Shown here in pieces: positions 33,754-44,538 of a stretch of DNA of 64,000 nt. The notes beneath the pieces are model-generated. The model saw only the letters and a program-made list of their open reading frames with translations, was not told where the DNA came from and ran no database searches. A program made the translations under genes and the position numbers. How positions within the stretch are numbered: the first letter of the stretch is position 1; each line of letters begins with the position of its first letter. The stretch comes from Atopostipes suicloacalis DSM 15692 (GTDB lineage: Bacteria > Bacillota > Bacilli > Lactobacillales > Carnobacteriaceae_A). The stretch is from the NCBI RefSeq assembly GCF_900129085.1, contig NZ_FQUF01000008.1:16862-80861 (forward strand), read 5' to 3'.

Positions 33754-34542
33754 ATGTGTTTAGTGACATTTATGAAAGACGCGCACCCAGATTACCCCTT
33801 CATATTAGTTGCTAACCGGGATGAACGTTATGATCGCCCGACTGCTGCTATTCATCAATGGGCTGACGAAGCAATGGTAACTGCTGGCCTAGACTTAAAA
33901 GAAAAAGGAACCTGGCTAGGTTATACAAACGAAGGAAAATTTATTGCTGTTTTAAATCATCCTTTTACAGATTGGAAGCCAAAAATGGCAACTCCAAGAT
34001 CCCGGGGCCAACTTTTACGCGATTATCTAACAAAAGATATATTGATCGATGATTTCAATCAGACTTTACGGACTACCCGATTTGATTATAATGGTTACCA
34101 TTTACTTTATGGAACATTTAACGATCTCAGATATTATTCAAATGTACAGGACAAGTTCCATACCTTCAAAGCGGGCATTCACTGCCTCGCAAACACGACG
34201 GATGACTTGAGTAAACACCGCAAAGATCGCTCATCGGAGCGTTTAGCACAATATGTGTATACAAATAAAGAGAAATTAGATTTAAAAGAATTAACAAGAT
34301 TAATGCAAGATAATAAAAAAGCAGAAATAATTAAAGACTATCCAAAAGAGCTAGACTATGAAATGGTCAAACAAAATACACCAGTGTTTATCCAAGGAAG
34401 CGAATTTGGTACGGTTGGAACAACTGCTATTTTAGTGGATAAAAAAGGATATGTTCATGTCAGAGAAGTAAAATACGATCAAAAAGGCATCACCGAAATG
34501 ACGACAAAAGAACAACAACTCAATCATAAGATGATCGATTAA
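33754..34542 (+). CDS. NRDE-family protein (TANGO2-like)
   Basis: 262 residues. It starts MCLVTFMKDAHP, with the N-terminal Cys typical of Ntn-hydrolase-like NRDE proteins, followed by the name-giving motif VANRDERYDRPT at about residues 24-35. The TRSRGQLLRD-like segment (PRSRGQLLRDYL) and the HCLANTTDD region are also family features. AGGAGG lies upstream. The biochemical function is unknown; eukaryotic TANGO2 has been linked to heme handling. A single gene. Confidence 0.88.
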   Translation: MCLVTFMKDAHPDYPFILVANRDERYDRPTAAIHQWADEAMVTAGLDLKEKGTWLGYTNEGKFIAVLNHPFTDWKPKMATPRSRGQLLRDYLTKDILIDDFNQTLRTTRFDYNGYHLLYGTFNDLRYYSNVQDKFHTFKAGIHCLANTTDDLSKHRKDRSSERLAQYVYTNKEKLDLKELTRLMQDNKKAEIIKDYPKELDYEMVKQNTPVFIQGSEFGTVGTTAILVDKKGYVHVREVKYDQKGITEMTTKEQQLNHKMID

Positions 34543-34679
34543 AGCCTATAGATTTTATCTTTATGGAAAGGAATCTCTTTTTAAGGGCTATCTTTGTGAA
34601 ATTCTCTAAAATATAATGTTTGAGCATGGAATATTTTTGTTATCATTAAAATAAGATTAAATTAGGACGGAGTAGCGAT

Positions 34680-35822
34680 ATGCGAATTTTACATACAGCA
34701 GATTGGCACCTTGGAAAAATTGTGAATGAGTTTTCGATGCTAGATTTGCAAGAAGAATATTTGAATCGTTTAATGGAAGAACTCGAAGACATGAAGATCG
34801 ATGTTGTAATTATGGCGGGAGATTTATATGATCGGGCACTCCCACCAAAAGAAGCGGTCTCGTTAGCTAATCGTGTCTTTACGAAAATTACCCAAGATTT
34901 AAAAATTCCACTTCTGGTTATTGCAGGAAATCATGATAGCAATGAACGCATTGAGTATGGTTCAGAGCTTTTCTCCGCAGGGAATCTATTTATTGAAGGG
35001 ACGACGAAAGAACAAATCCGAAAAGTAAAAATAAAAGACACCAATTTTTACTTGCTCCCTTATGATGATCCGCGCAATATTCGTCAAGTGTTAAACGATG
35101 ACACTATTCGTACTCCAGAAGATGCCTTAAAAGCTCAACTTGAAGTCATTGCCGAAGGATGGAACGAAGAAGAGCTAAATGTGTTGTTGTACCATGGCTT
35201 TGTGATGAATACGAAAACGGGTGAGGTGCCGGAAGAGTCAGAATCTGAGCGGCCATTGACCATTGGTACGGTGGAGTATGTGCCGGTGGAGTTAGTGGAG
35301 GCGTTTGATTATGTAGCTTTAGGGCATCTTCATAAGGCGCAAAAAGTAAAAAGTGCGCAGGTGCGTTATAGTGGTTCGCCTCTTAAATATTCAAAGTCCG
35401 AAGCGAAGCATAAGAAACAGCATTTAGTGGTGGAACTTTCTAAAGCGGGCGTTGAGGTGGAGTCGCATGAAATTAAGGTATCAAAGAATTTGCGAGTCAT
35501 TCGAGGATTTTTTGAAGAAATTTTAAAAGAGTCCTCCAAGGATTATATCTTTTTTGAGTTGGAGGATACGGCTTATGTGGTGGATGCGATGAATCAGTTG
35601 CGGAAGCACTATCCGAATGCGATGGGATTAGAATATGTGAATCATAAAGAGCATGAGCAGTTGGAATTGTACCATTCAAAGGAAAATATTCAAAAGCTGC
35701 GTTTAGATGAATTGTTTGCAGATTTTTATGAGGAGCATATTGGGATGCCGTTAAATGAGGAACATCAAACGGCGGTCATCCAAGTACTTGAAGAAGTAAG
35801 GAAAGAAGGGAATGCTCAGTGA
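34680..35822 (+). CDS. sbcD: Exonuclease subunit SbcD (Mre11-like)
   Basis: Metal-dependent phosphoesterase and nuclease subunit of the SbcCD complex that opens DNA hairpins and trims breaks. Motifs in order: HTADWHLGK, AGDLYDRALPP, IAGNHDSNERI, and GHLHKAQ. Its 380 residues are normal. The TGA stop overlaps the sbcC GTG start by four bases, showing coupling. The nuclease itself is intact, but its partner gene carries a stop codon. Confidence 0.95.
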   Translation: MRILHTADWHLGKIVNEFSMLDLQEEYLNRLMEELEDMKIDVVIMAGDLYDRALPPKEAVSLANRVFTKITQDLKIPLLVIAGNHDSNERIEYGSELFSAGNLFIEGTTKEQIRKVKIKDTNFYLLPYDDPRNIRQVLNDDTIRTPEDALKAQLEVIAEGWNEEELNVLLYHGFVMNTKTGEVPEESESERPLTIGTVEYVPVELVEAFDYVALGHLHKAQKVKSAQVRYSGSPLKYSKSEAKHKKQHLVVELSKAGVEVESHEIKVSKNLRVIRGFFEEILKESSKDYIFFELEDTAYVVDAMNQLRKHYPNAMGLEYVNHKEHEQLELYHSKENIQKLRLDELFADFYEEHIGMPLNEEHQTAVIQVLEEVRKEGNAQ

Positions 35823-38800
35823 GACCTACACGTTTAGTGATGAATGCATTTGGCCCATACCGAGGAAAAGTGGATTTGGATTTTACTAAATTCAATGCTT
35901 CCTCCATTTATTTGATTTCAGGACAAACTGGTGCAGGAAAGACCACAATTTTCGATGGAATCTCTTACGCGCTTTACAATAAAGCAAGTAGCAGCGTGCG
36001 TGAAACGGATATGTTGAAATCACAGTTTGCGACGGATGAAGATCTTTGTTCTGTCGAATTAACCTTTGAGATGGGAACTACCAGTTATCGAGTTAAACGG
36101 ATTCCAAAATAAAAAGGCCCAGGCGTAAGAGGAAACCCAATCAACCAAGCACGAGAAGTAGAATTTTATAAAGAAGAAGAATTATTAGATACAGGAACTG
36201 AAGCAGATCAAGCGATTGAGAATTTGCTAGGCTTATCCTATGAACAATTTCGCCAAATCGTTTTACTGCCCCAAGGGGAGTTTCGAAAATTACTTCTTTC
36301 AAACAGTCGCGAAAAAGAAGATATCTTTAGAAATATTTTTGGGACCGAAACGATTCAAAATTTCCAAGAAAATCTACGGGTTAAAGCCCGCGACTTAAAT
36401 AAAGCCTACGAAGAGTATGGTACGCGACTTGACCAGTCTTTAATTAATATTGAATATGATTCTGAAGATGAGTTAGCGGAAGCGATAGAAAAGACAGATT
36501 ACGAGAAAATTTTAAATTTATTAGCTGAGCGAATAGATAAAAAAAATCGCGTCCTAACCTTAAAGAAACAAGAAATCAGCCAATTTGAACAACTTGAGCG
36601 AAAAAATGAGCGTTGGATTCAACAATTAAAAGAACACCAAGCACTGAAATTGAAAGAAAAGGAACTCTCTGAACGTTCCGCTGAAATTCAAACCTTTCAA
36701 AAAGCCCTTATTCAAAATGACCAAGCACGTGAAATTAAAGGAGAACAGGATAAGTTAGAAGAATTAGAAAGCGAACGAGTAAAATTAACCCAGCAGTTAG
36801 AAGAAAAACAAAAAAAGTTAATTCAGATAAATGAAGAGCACAAGCATCTTCTAAATGAACAAAGAAATTCTAAAGAAGCAGAATCTCAATTAGAAGTCAT
36901 TCGCGAAGCGATCAAACAACTAGAAGGGGAGCGAACCCTTTTTGAAGAACGTGATCAATTGAGTGAAGCAATTGTAAAGGCTGAAAAGGAACAAAAAGAA
37001 GTAACCGTACAAATTAAATCTTTGGAGAAAAATACTGAGACTTATACAAAGGATATTCAAAGTCTTTCGGTACAATTAAACGAACTTTCCACGCAGCGTA
37101 TGCATCTTGAAGAGAAGCGAAAAGAATTAGTAAAGATTGAAGAAGAGCTTCATAAAAACCAACAAGAAAAAGAACTTTTCGACAAGTTGCTTCATCTACA
37201 AGATACTTTGGCTCAACAGCTCAAAAAAGATCAAGAATTGAGCACACAATTACATAAGTCACAAAAACAATATGATCAAGCTCGACAACAGTATTTTGGG
37301 AACTTAGCGGGGATTCTTGCGCTCGAGTTGGTCGACGAAGAAGCTTGCCCGGTCTGTGGCTCTGTCCATCATCCTCATCCAGCTAAAAGGGACGAGAAGG
37401 CAATAACAAAATCGGAACTTGAAGCTTATGAACGAACGAAAAATAAAGATCAAACAGCTTGCACTCAGATTATGGCAGAAATTAAGCAAACCGAACAACA
37501 AATAAATGAACAAAAGGCTTTACTTGGTCCTTTCGAAGGAGAGTACTTAGAGGGACTGAAGGAAGCTTCCAACAAAGAGCAGAAGTTAAAAGGTAGCCTG
37601 CAAGAGACTCAAACAGCAATCCGTGAACTTGAAAATCATATTTCTCAAGAAGGGCAATGGCGAAAATATTTGGAAACGACGCAACAGATGAGCCAAACGA
37701 ATGCCTTAAATATCCAAAAAGAAAAAATGAACCAACAAATACTTCTCGAACAAATTGAAAAATTTGCGGAAGATATTCGGGTTATAGAGAAAAAGTTGAC
37801 TCATACTTCGGCAAGTAAAGTTGAACGTAAAATGGATGAAGAGAAACAAACGATCAAAGAAATAGAAAATAAAGCTGTGTGGATTCGGGAAAATTTGAAT
37901 AAGAAAGAAATTGAACAATCTCAAGTGACAACATCGATTGAGATGTTAAAAGAGCAGCAAAATCAAAACGAGGAAAAAGAAACGAAGCAAAAAGAAATTT
38001 ATGAAAAGAAACGACAAGAACATGAAATGGATCAAAATTATACGGATTATTTATTAGAACAGGGTGCCGTGGAGGCGTATCAGCAACAAATAAAGACGTA
38101 TGAAAATGAAGTTTCTTATACGCATCAACAACTTGTAAAAGTGGAAGAGGAATTAAAGGTTTATGGGGAAGATGCTCCTGCTGTAGCTGAGTTGGAAGAG
38201 GAGTTAGAAAAAATACAAGCGTTAAAAAATGAAGCGGAGGATATCCGTGAAAAGATTATCCGAAAGACAAGCCGTTTAGAGAACTCTCACCAAGAGATCC
38301 AGAAAAATTATGAAAGCAGTAAAGAGTTACTGAAGCCACTAGCTATTTATAAGGAATTATCGGAAGTCGCGAATGGTTCGACTAACCGAACGAATCGAGT
38401 TTCTTTTGAACGCTATGTTTTAAGTATCTACTTTTCAGAAATTTTGATTGCTGCGAATCAACGCTTTGAAAAAATGACCAATCATCGTTTTGAACTTGTT
38501 CGTCGAGAAGAGAAAACAAAGGGTGGTGCTGCAGACGGATTAGAATTGAATGTATTTGATCGCTACTCAGGTCTTGAACGAAGCGTTCGAACTCTTTCAG
38601 GTGGAGAAACATTTAAAGCTGCACTTTCTTTGGCACTTGGACTAAGTGATATTATTCAGAGTCAACAAGGTGGTGTGCGCGTAGATACTTTATTTATTGA
38701 TGAAGGGTTTGGCACATTGGATGCTGATTCTTTAGAAAATGCAATTGAAACCCTGATGGAATTACAAGAGTCCGGCCGGTTAATCGGTATTATTTCCCAT

Positions 38801-38887
38801 GTGGATGAGTTGAAAGATCGAATACCCGCAAGAATTCTTGTGGAGAATAAAAAAGAAGGAAGTCACGCACGTATTGAAATAAAATAG
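35819..38887 (+). pseudogene. sbcC: SbcC exonuclease ATPase interrupted by an in-frame ochre codon
   Basis: Rad50-like SMC-type partner of SbcD. From GTG 35819 the frame shows the Walker A SGQTGAGKTTIFDGI, then stops at TAA 36110-36112 in the context RVKRIPK-stop-KGPGVRGN. Reading through, the same frame continues to 38887: long coiled coil, zinc-hook CPVCGSVHHPHP (about residue 515), coiled coil, signature LSGGETFKAAL, Walker B TLFIDEGFGTLD. The full reading would be about 1,022 residues, normal for SbcC. Homologues have Gln at the stop position, so CAA to TAA is the likely change. The downstream piece alone (from about 36224) lacks Walker A and should be inactive. Confidence 0.9.
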
Positions 38888-39068
38888 GTTTCGGTTTAAG
38901 ATGGTCAAAATCTAAAATGGCTTGTTTTTATGAGAAAATATCGAGAAGATTGTCTTGCGACAACGAGAATTCATTCAATACAACAGAAAGCTGCAACATT
39001 AATTGAATATTGTTATTTTTCAAGTTACAGGGTTTGCAGAAAGGATCGAAAGTGAGAGGATTAAAAAT

Positions 39069-40271
39069 ATGACACAAGTAATCAGAGAAACAGTCAAATA
39101 CATGTGGCGAAGTGAGAAGAATCGATTATTTATGGCTCTAACCACAGCGCTTGTTCTTATTTATTCATTATTCCTTGTTCCTAAGATTTCGGGAGACGTT
39201 GAAGTAGATATCGAAATGATGGAACGTGAAATGACAGGAAATGTTATTCAGTTTGAAGAAGCTTTGGATGAGGGACTGATTGTTCCTAATGTCTTGACAG
39301 GAACCACCGCCTATGATCAGTGGCGACGTGAATCCGTGGCTCAAAGAGAACTACTCACTGCACTCAAACAAGGCGATGCTAAACGTTATATTGAGATTGA
39401 TTATCGACCAACTACTGCAACCGAACGAGAAGCAAGTGGGTTAGAACAATTGGTGTTTAATGTTTTTGGGTATGAATTAGAACAGCCCTATCAAACAGTG
39501 AAAAATAAAGTCTATCAGGATGAGGTTGAGCCTTTGTCCTTCCACATTGTCCATGATCGAACAAGCTTACAACAAATTCATCTTTTTTTAATTGGTTTAG
39601 GTCCTGTCCTTTTACTTTTAGGTTTAGTCTTTTTAATTAGCGATGTCCATGTAAAAGATCGCTCCTTACAAACCCAAAAAATAGGGATACCAATGAGTTG
39701 GCAAAAATATTCATTCACTCAAGCGCTAACGGCTTTTTGTTTTGTAAGTCTCTTTTATCTCTTTTTATTTGGAGTCTTCTTTTTAGTGAATGGTTTACTT
39801 TATGGTTTCGGTTCATTTGCTTTACCCATTGGCCACTATGATCCAAATTTTGAGCTGGGCTTTTTAAATCAAGAGAATTATCAAGTAGAAACTCTAGGAC
39901 GTTTTTTATTGCAAGCTCTGCCGTACTTATTGCTATTGGGCTATTTATTTACTCGGTTGAACACGCTTCTAAGCCTTTGGACAAAACAATCTGTGGTCAC
40001 AATGGTCCTTGGAATGTTTTTAATACTCTTTCAAACTCTTTACTATGGAAGAGATTCAGCTGAATTAGCAGAAGTAGATCTCAGTATTTTTCCCCAAACT
40101 TATATCGATTTTGGGAAAGTCTTGACTGGAAGATTGGAACAACAACAACTAGTCGCCATCCCTAATCTTTACACGAAAGGGTTACTTGTATTAGGAGCCA
40201 CAATTTTAATTACAGAAGGTTTTATCTATGGATCTTCCAAAAAAATGACCCGACAAAAATTTATGAGTTAG
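39069..40271 (+). CDS. ABC transporter permease subunit 1
   Basis: 400-residue membrane protein. One N-terminal hydrophobic segment (about residues 23-40), a large extracellular part of about 150 residues, then about five hydrophobic segments: the layout of ABC-2 type permeases. ATG 39069 is chosen after GAGAGGA; an ATG at 39003 would add 22 residues without a good ribosome binding site. It is the first of four genes (two permeases, an ATPase, a lipoprotein). The substrate is unknown; drug, peptide or lantibiotic export are candidates. Confidence 0.8.
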   Translation: MTQVIRETVKYMWRSEKNRLFMALTTALVLIYSLFLVPKISGDVEVDIEMMEREMTGNVIQFEEALDEGLIVPNVLTGTTAYDQWRRESVAQRELLTALKQGDAKRYIEIDYRPTTATEREASGLEQLVFNVFGYELEQPYQTVKNKVYQDEVEPLSFHIVHDRTSLQQIHLFLIGLGPVLLLLGLVFLISDVHVKDRSLQTQKIGIPMSWQKYSFTQALTAFCFVSLFYLFLFGVFFLVNGLLYGFGSFALPIGHYDPNFELGFLNQENYQVETLGRFLLQALPYLLLLGYLFTRLNTLLSLWTKQSVVTMVLGMFLILFQTLYYGRDSAELAEVDLSIFPQTYIDFGKVLTGRLEQQQLVAIPNLYTKGLLVLGATILITEGFIYGSSKKMTRQKFMS

Positions 40272-40280
40272 AGGAGGAGA

Positions 40281-41477
40281 ATGAAAATGAAAAAAATTGC
40301 AAAATGGAATGGCTTAAGAATCCTTAGAGATTGGAAAACACGAATCTTACTTGCCTTATTTTTAGTCTTTTTTGGCTCGTTCTCCTTACTCTATCGACAA
40401 CAAAATGTGACGTTTCCAGCTATTGAGATGAGCGAAGAGTATGAAGATGAACGACAAATTTACCGACTCATTCCTCAAAGTCATTTTGACAGCGAATTGG
40501 GACAGGAAGTCCAAAAAGCCCTAGGGAGTAACTCTGTAGCTTTAGGGGTTAATCGTTATATCTTAAGTCAACGCAGTGGAAATGAAATCAAGGGAATGGC
40601 TGCTTTACCCGATTACATAGAAAACGGGCGAACTATCGTAGAAAACAATATATTTTTGTATGGTGCAGAAGAATTTGAATCCTATGATTTGCTTGTAGAT
40701 ACTTATTTGCCACCGTTAGAAGAAGTTCTCGAACAAGAGCGTTTTTATGATCAGTTAGAAGCCAGTGGGTTAGATATTGAATGGAATCCTTACTCCGCGT
40801 CCCAAATGACGAAAGGAGAACTAGAACTTTTATCCGGTCTCACCCTCTTTTTGCTAATTGCTATTTTGGCAGCCGATCATTTTACAAAAGATCAAGAAGA
40901 ACATTGGAGTGCCACTCAAGGATGGCCGATTCCATGGAAAACACAATGGCGCCTGCGTAGTGGCTTCTTAGCTGGCCTATTTTGGTTAACAACACTTGTC
41001 GGTACAGCCATCAGTTATCTCGTCAGCTTAGGCATGGAAACGAGCGGCAGTTTCAATTATCCAACGGCTCTCTTTCAAAAAGGCGCCGTTCATTATGTCC
41101 CCTTATGGCAGTACCTGCTCATAACCGTGATGATGACCCTGTTTTTATCTTATATTTTACTGTTAATCACGACCGGTCTCAGTTGGGTCTTCCGCAATTT
41201 CTATCTCACGATTCTACTCGTGACAAGTCTTTTCTTGCTTCCGCAAATGTGGAATTTTCTGCCAGCATTCAGCTCGTGGCAACCTAGCCTGTATCTGAAT
41301 ATATTCGGAGTGTTAGATGGATCAGTCGCTGCAAATACCGGATTAAGCGGCGTGGTATGGTGGAAAGGATTCATTCTTTATGGCGTCATCATTTTAGCCC
41401 TCGAGTGGGTGTTTAGTAAAGTCTTTTCATATATCCCAACAGCAACTTCAGGCTTACAAAGGAGAGAACAAGCATGA
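40281..41477 (+). CDS. ABC transporter permease subunit 2
   Basis: 398 residues with the same layout as the preceding gene product: one N-terminal membrane segment (about 18-35), an extracellular part, then about five hydrophobic segments from residue 185. The two permeases are probably paralogues forming a heterodimer. GGAGGAGA lies before ATG 40281. The stop overlaps the ATPase gene by four bases. Confidence 0.82.
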   Translation: MKMKKIAKWNGLRILRDWKTRILLALFLVFFGSFSLLYRQQNVTFPAIEMSEEYEDERQIYRLIPQSHFDSELGQEVQKALGSNSVALGVNRYILSQRSGNEIKGMAALPDYIENGRTIVENNIFLYGAEEFESYDLLVDTYLPPLEEVLEQERFYDQLEASGLDIEWNPYSASQMTKGELELLSGLTLFLLIAILAADHFTKDQEEHWSATQGWPIPWKTQWRLRSGFLAGLFWLTTLVGTAISYLVSLGMETSGSFNYPTALFQKGAVHYVPLWQYLLITVMMTLFLSYILLLITTGLSWVFRNFYLTILLVTSLFLLPQMWNFLPAFSSWQPSLYLNIFGVLDGSVAANTGLSGVVWWKGFILYGVIILALEWVFSKVFSYIPTATSGLQRREQA

Positions 41478-42415
41478 CATTAGAGATTAAACATTTATCC
41501 GTTTCTTACGGTGATTTTGAAGTATTAAAAGATATATCCTTTCAACTAGAAGAGGGGCAATTAATTGGACTTGTTGCGCCCAATGGTACTGGGAAAACGA
41601 CCCTCTTTAATGCAATTATGCGTTTTATCCAAGTAAAGGAAGGGCAAATTTTTGTAGACGGAAAAGAATATACTGCAAGCGATAAAGACGTGCTGGCTCT
41701 CCATCAAAAAATTACTTTTTTCCCTGATCAATCCGATTTATTTGAGAATTTCTCTGGGAGAGAACATATTGAAATGTATGCCGAAATTTGGTCGGGGAGA
41801 AGAGAAGAAGTCGATCAAATTATCACCCGTCTTCAAATGGAGGATTATGTCGATCGAAAAGTACAGGAATATTCATTAGGAATGCGGCAACGCTTGTGTT
41901 TTGCAATGATGGTTGCTGCAGATACGCCGATTATGTTTATGGATGAAGTGATGAATGGTTTAGACCCAGAAAATGTTTCTTTAGTTTCTGATGTGTTAAT
42001 TGAATTACGACAAGATAAAAAAATCGTGATGATTGCCTCTCATTTATTAGATAATTTAGATGAATATGCGGACAAAGTCTTTTTCTTAAAAGATAAAGAA
42101 CTCCATCGTATTAATGATTTAAATGAAGAACGTCCACTTTTCTATAAAATTATCGTTAATGATGCACAAGTGAAACAGCTAGAAAATGAAGACTATCTAA
42201 CAGAGAATACTCTTCATTTAAGCAATCAAGTGCTCTGTATCCCAATCGCAGACTTAACCCCAGAACAAGATCGTAAGCTTTATGAAAAATTACGCGAACT
42301 TAATGCTGAAAGTATTGAGATTTCACCTTTAGGCACTTCTGAATATTATTCTTATTTATATGGTTTACGGATTTATTCCTTTGATAGGGGGCAAGAAGCA
42401 CATGAAGAAGTTTAA
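41474..42415 (+). CDS. ABC transporter ATP-binding protein
   Basis: 313 residues. Walker A is APNGTGKTTLF (Ala replacing the usual first Gly), signature EYSLGMRQRL, Walker B IMFMDEVMNGLDPE, H-loop ASHLLDN. The Met-Asp-Glu-Val ending of Walker B and the MRQRL signature resemble ATPases of ABC-2 type exporters. About 90 residues follow the nucleotide-binding domain, of unknown role. The gene overlaps permease 2 at its start and the lipoprotein gene at its end. Confidence 0.93.
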   Translation: MTLEIKHLSVSYGDFEVLKDISFQLEEGQLIGLVAPNGTGKTTLFNAIMRFIQVKEGQIFVDGKEYTASDKDVLALHQKITFFPDQSDLFENFSGREHIEMYAEIWSGRREEVDQIITRLQMEDYVDRKVQEYSLGMRQRLCFAMMVAADTPIMFMDEVMNGLDPENVSLVSDVLIELRQDKKIVMIASHLLDNLDEYADKVFFLKDKELHRINDLNEERPLFYKIIVNDAQVKQLENEDYLTENTLHLSNQVLCIPIADLTPEQDRKLYEKLRELNAESIEISPLGTSEYYSYLYGLRIYSFDRGQEAHEEV

Positions 42416-43313
42416 TCGCTTAGTCCTTGGTTTAAGTACGGGGTTAGTTTTAAGCGGATGTAGTTCTTTCATGGGTCTGCGCCAACCTCTATATGACGGG
42501 CAACCGGTTGAGCCGGATGAAGAAGCTATTGCAACCTATGAAAAAACCGGAGAAATCAGCGGTGAGGAGAAAGAATATTACTTTCGTTACCCTTTCAGTG
42601 AAGATATTTACCAGCCGAGTTTGGATTATTCAGAAAATGAACCGGTTCTGCTAACAGACAGCAACTATAAGATTGGTGAGGACCTGCCCGCTGGCCGTGT
42701 TTCTCTTTTAGGAAATGGAAGTGCCTTTGCTTCTGACAATTATGAAGTCCATGTAGGAAATTTAAAAATTTATGACGAACAAGGAGAAATTTATTTTGAA
42801 AACCTGTTCCATTCCTTATATGGTCCTCTGGTTGCCCAAGTAGATTTTCGCCCAGGACATACGATTGAGATCATCGGAAATGACGCGGAGATATCGGTTT
42901 TTTACACAGAAAATTTCCCGGAGAATCCCTATCAATTAATGGATCCTCCCCAAGTTTTGGAAAATCTAGGTCGTATTGGGGTTGAACAACCCCTAACCCA
43001 GGATGGAGATATTGTACATTTGAAAGCGGGTATCTATGAAGTGGGGCTTCATTTAGAGGCGGGGACTTATGAAGTGCTGGATGTCTTTGCCCCGCAGAGC
43101 ACGGAGTTATATTTGTTTCGAGAAGGAGAAGAACCACGAGTTTTTGAACTAACGTTGAATGAGATAATTTATAATGTAGATGAAGAGGAAATTGAAGAAG
43201 TACCCGAAGAAACTCCTGAAATCGATCCTATTCAGATTGATTTACAAGAGGGGGACAAGATCTATCCGAATTTAGTTTCTTCTTTAATCTTGAAGCGAGT
43301 TGTTGAAAAATAA
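42402..43313 (+). CDS. Lipoprotein with two repeated beta-rich domains, ABC-associated
   Basis: 303 residues. Signal peptide with lipobox VLSGCSS (Cys at about 20). Two modules carry a matching motif: YKIGEDLPAGRVSL (about residue 88) and YEVGLHLEAGTYEV (about 210), seen in many Gram-positive surface proteins. The end is acidic (EEEIEEVPEETPEI) before a last strand. ATG 42402 is used after a GGGGG-type ribosome binding site; it overlaps the ATPase gene by 14 bases. It probably sits outside the membrane with the exporter, perhaps for immunity or substrate capture. Confidence 0.8.
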   Translation: MKKFNRLVLGLSTGLVLSGCSSFMGLRQPLYDGQPVEPDEEAIATYEKTGEISGEEKEYYFRYPFSEDIYQPSLDYSENEPVLLTDSNYKIGEDLPAGRVSLLGNGSAFASDNYEVHVGNLKIYDEQGEIYFENLFHSLYGPLVAQVDFRPGHTIEIIGNDAEISVFYTENFPENPYQLMDPPQVLENLGRIGVEQPLTQDGDIVHLKAGIYEVGLHLEAGTYEVLDVFAPQSTELYLFREGEEPRVFELTLNEIIYNVDEEEIEEVPEETPEIDPIQIDLQEGDKIYPNLVSSLILKRVVEK

Positions 43314-43397
43314 GAGGAAATCTTTGTATAATAATCTATTTTGAGAAATAATAAGGGTGATATATTAGGATGAACTAACTTATTAGGAGGATTTACT

Positions 43398-44381
43398 GTG
43401 CTAATTATTTCAAAAGATGAAATAAAAGAATTCTATTCAATGAAAGAATGTATGGAAGCTGTAAAAGATGCTTTTTCCTTATTCTCACAAGGAAAGGTTG
43501 ATGTTCCATTAAGGACTCAGATTCAAAATGAGGAAGGAACAGGAACCTATTTATGTATGCCAGCGTATTGTAAGGAATACGATGCTTCTTGTGTGAAAGT
43601 TATAAACATGTTTCCTGAGAACGTTCAGAAAGATATCCCTTCAATTAATGCTCAAGTTTTAGTCATGAATACTGAAACAGGCGTAATCGATGGTATGGTT
43701 GATGGGACGTATGTGACACAATTACGAACAGGTGCAGCAAGCGGGGTTGCCTTTGAAATGCTCGGTAAAGAAAATTGTGAAATTGGGGCATTGATAGGAA
43801 CTGGTGGGCAAGCAGCCACACAATTAGAAGCTATGCTAGAGGCAAAAAATTTAAAAGAAGTTCGCGTGGCGGATTTAGATATTGAACGAGCGGAGGCCTT
43901 TGTTGAAAAAATGAAATTAGAGCTTTCTCAATATAAAACAGAGATCTTTGCCGTAAGTAGTGGAAATGAAGCGATAGATAATGCGGATTTAATTATTACA
44001 GTAACCCCTTCAAAAAAACCAGTATTCGATGCAAAGAAAGTGAAAGCAGGCGCTACAATTTCTGGAGTCGGGTCATTTCAGCCAGATATGCAAGAAATAC
44101 CATCTGAATTATTACAACGTGCGAGTAAAATTTATTTTGATTCAGAAGAAGCGGTTCTATCTGAAGCCGGAGATTTATTGATACCTTTAGAAAAAGGAGA
44201 AGTCACGAAAGAAAAATTTACTGGAGATATTGGTCAAGTGATTAATCATACAATTAAGGGCAGAGAGAATAATGAAGAAATTATATTTTTTAAAACAGTC
44301 GGTATCGCTGCACAAGATTTAATGACCACTCAGTCTATTTTTAACAAAGCCAAAACTGTTGGAACGAAGACATCAGATTAA
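43398..44381 (+). CDS. Ornithine cyclodeaminase / mu-crystallin family protein
   Basis: 327 residues, starting at GTG 43398 after GGAGG. NAD-binding region GALIGTGGQAATQLEAM; active-site segments SCVKVINMFPENV (Lys) and GDIGQVINHTIKGR. The family includes ornithine cyclodeaminase, alanine dehydrogenase and opine/N-alkyl amino-acid dehydrogenases, so the substrate cannot be fixed. VDGTYVTQLRTGAASGVA is the family-typical middle motif. A single gene. Confidence 0.88.
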   Translation: MLIISKDEIKEFYSMKECMEAVKDAFSLFSQGKVDVPLRTQIQNEEGTGTYLCMPAYCKEYDASCVKVINMFPENVQKDIPSINAQVLVMNTETGVIDGMVDGTYVTQLRTGAASGVAFEMLGKENCEIGALIGTGGQAATQLEAMLEAKNLKEVRVADLDIERAEAFVEKMKLELSQYKTEIFAVSSGNEAIDNADLIITVTPSKKPVFDAKKVKAGATISGVGSFQPDMQEIPSELLQRASKIYFDSEEAVLSEAGDLLIPLEKGEVTKEKFTGDIGQVINHTIKGRENNEEIIFFKTVGIAAQDLMTTQSIFNKAKTVGTKTSD

Positions 44382-44538
44382 GAAATTTCTCAAAGAATGT
44401 TTACTAATCGAATTGTAGACGCTTCTGTTATCTATCAAGAAGGGAACACTTACTTAAAAAAGGGGCTTCTTAATTTATTTGTAATTACCTTTAACAAGGT
44501 TTACAATATACATTAAATCTAAAAGAGGAAGGGATGCT

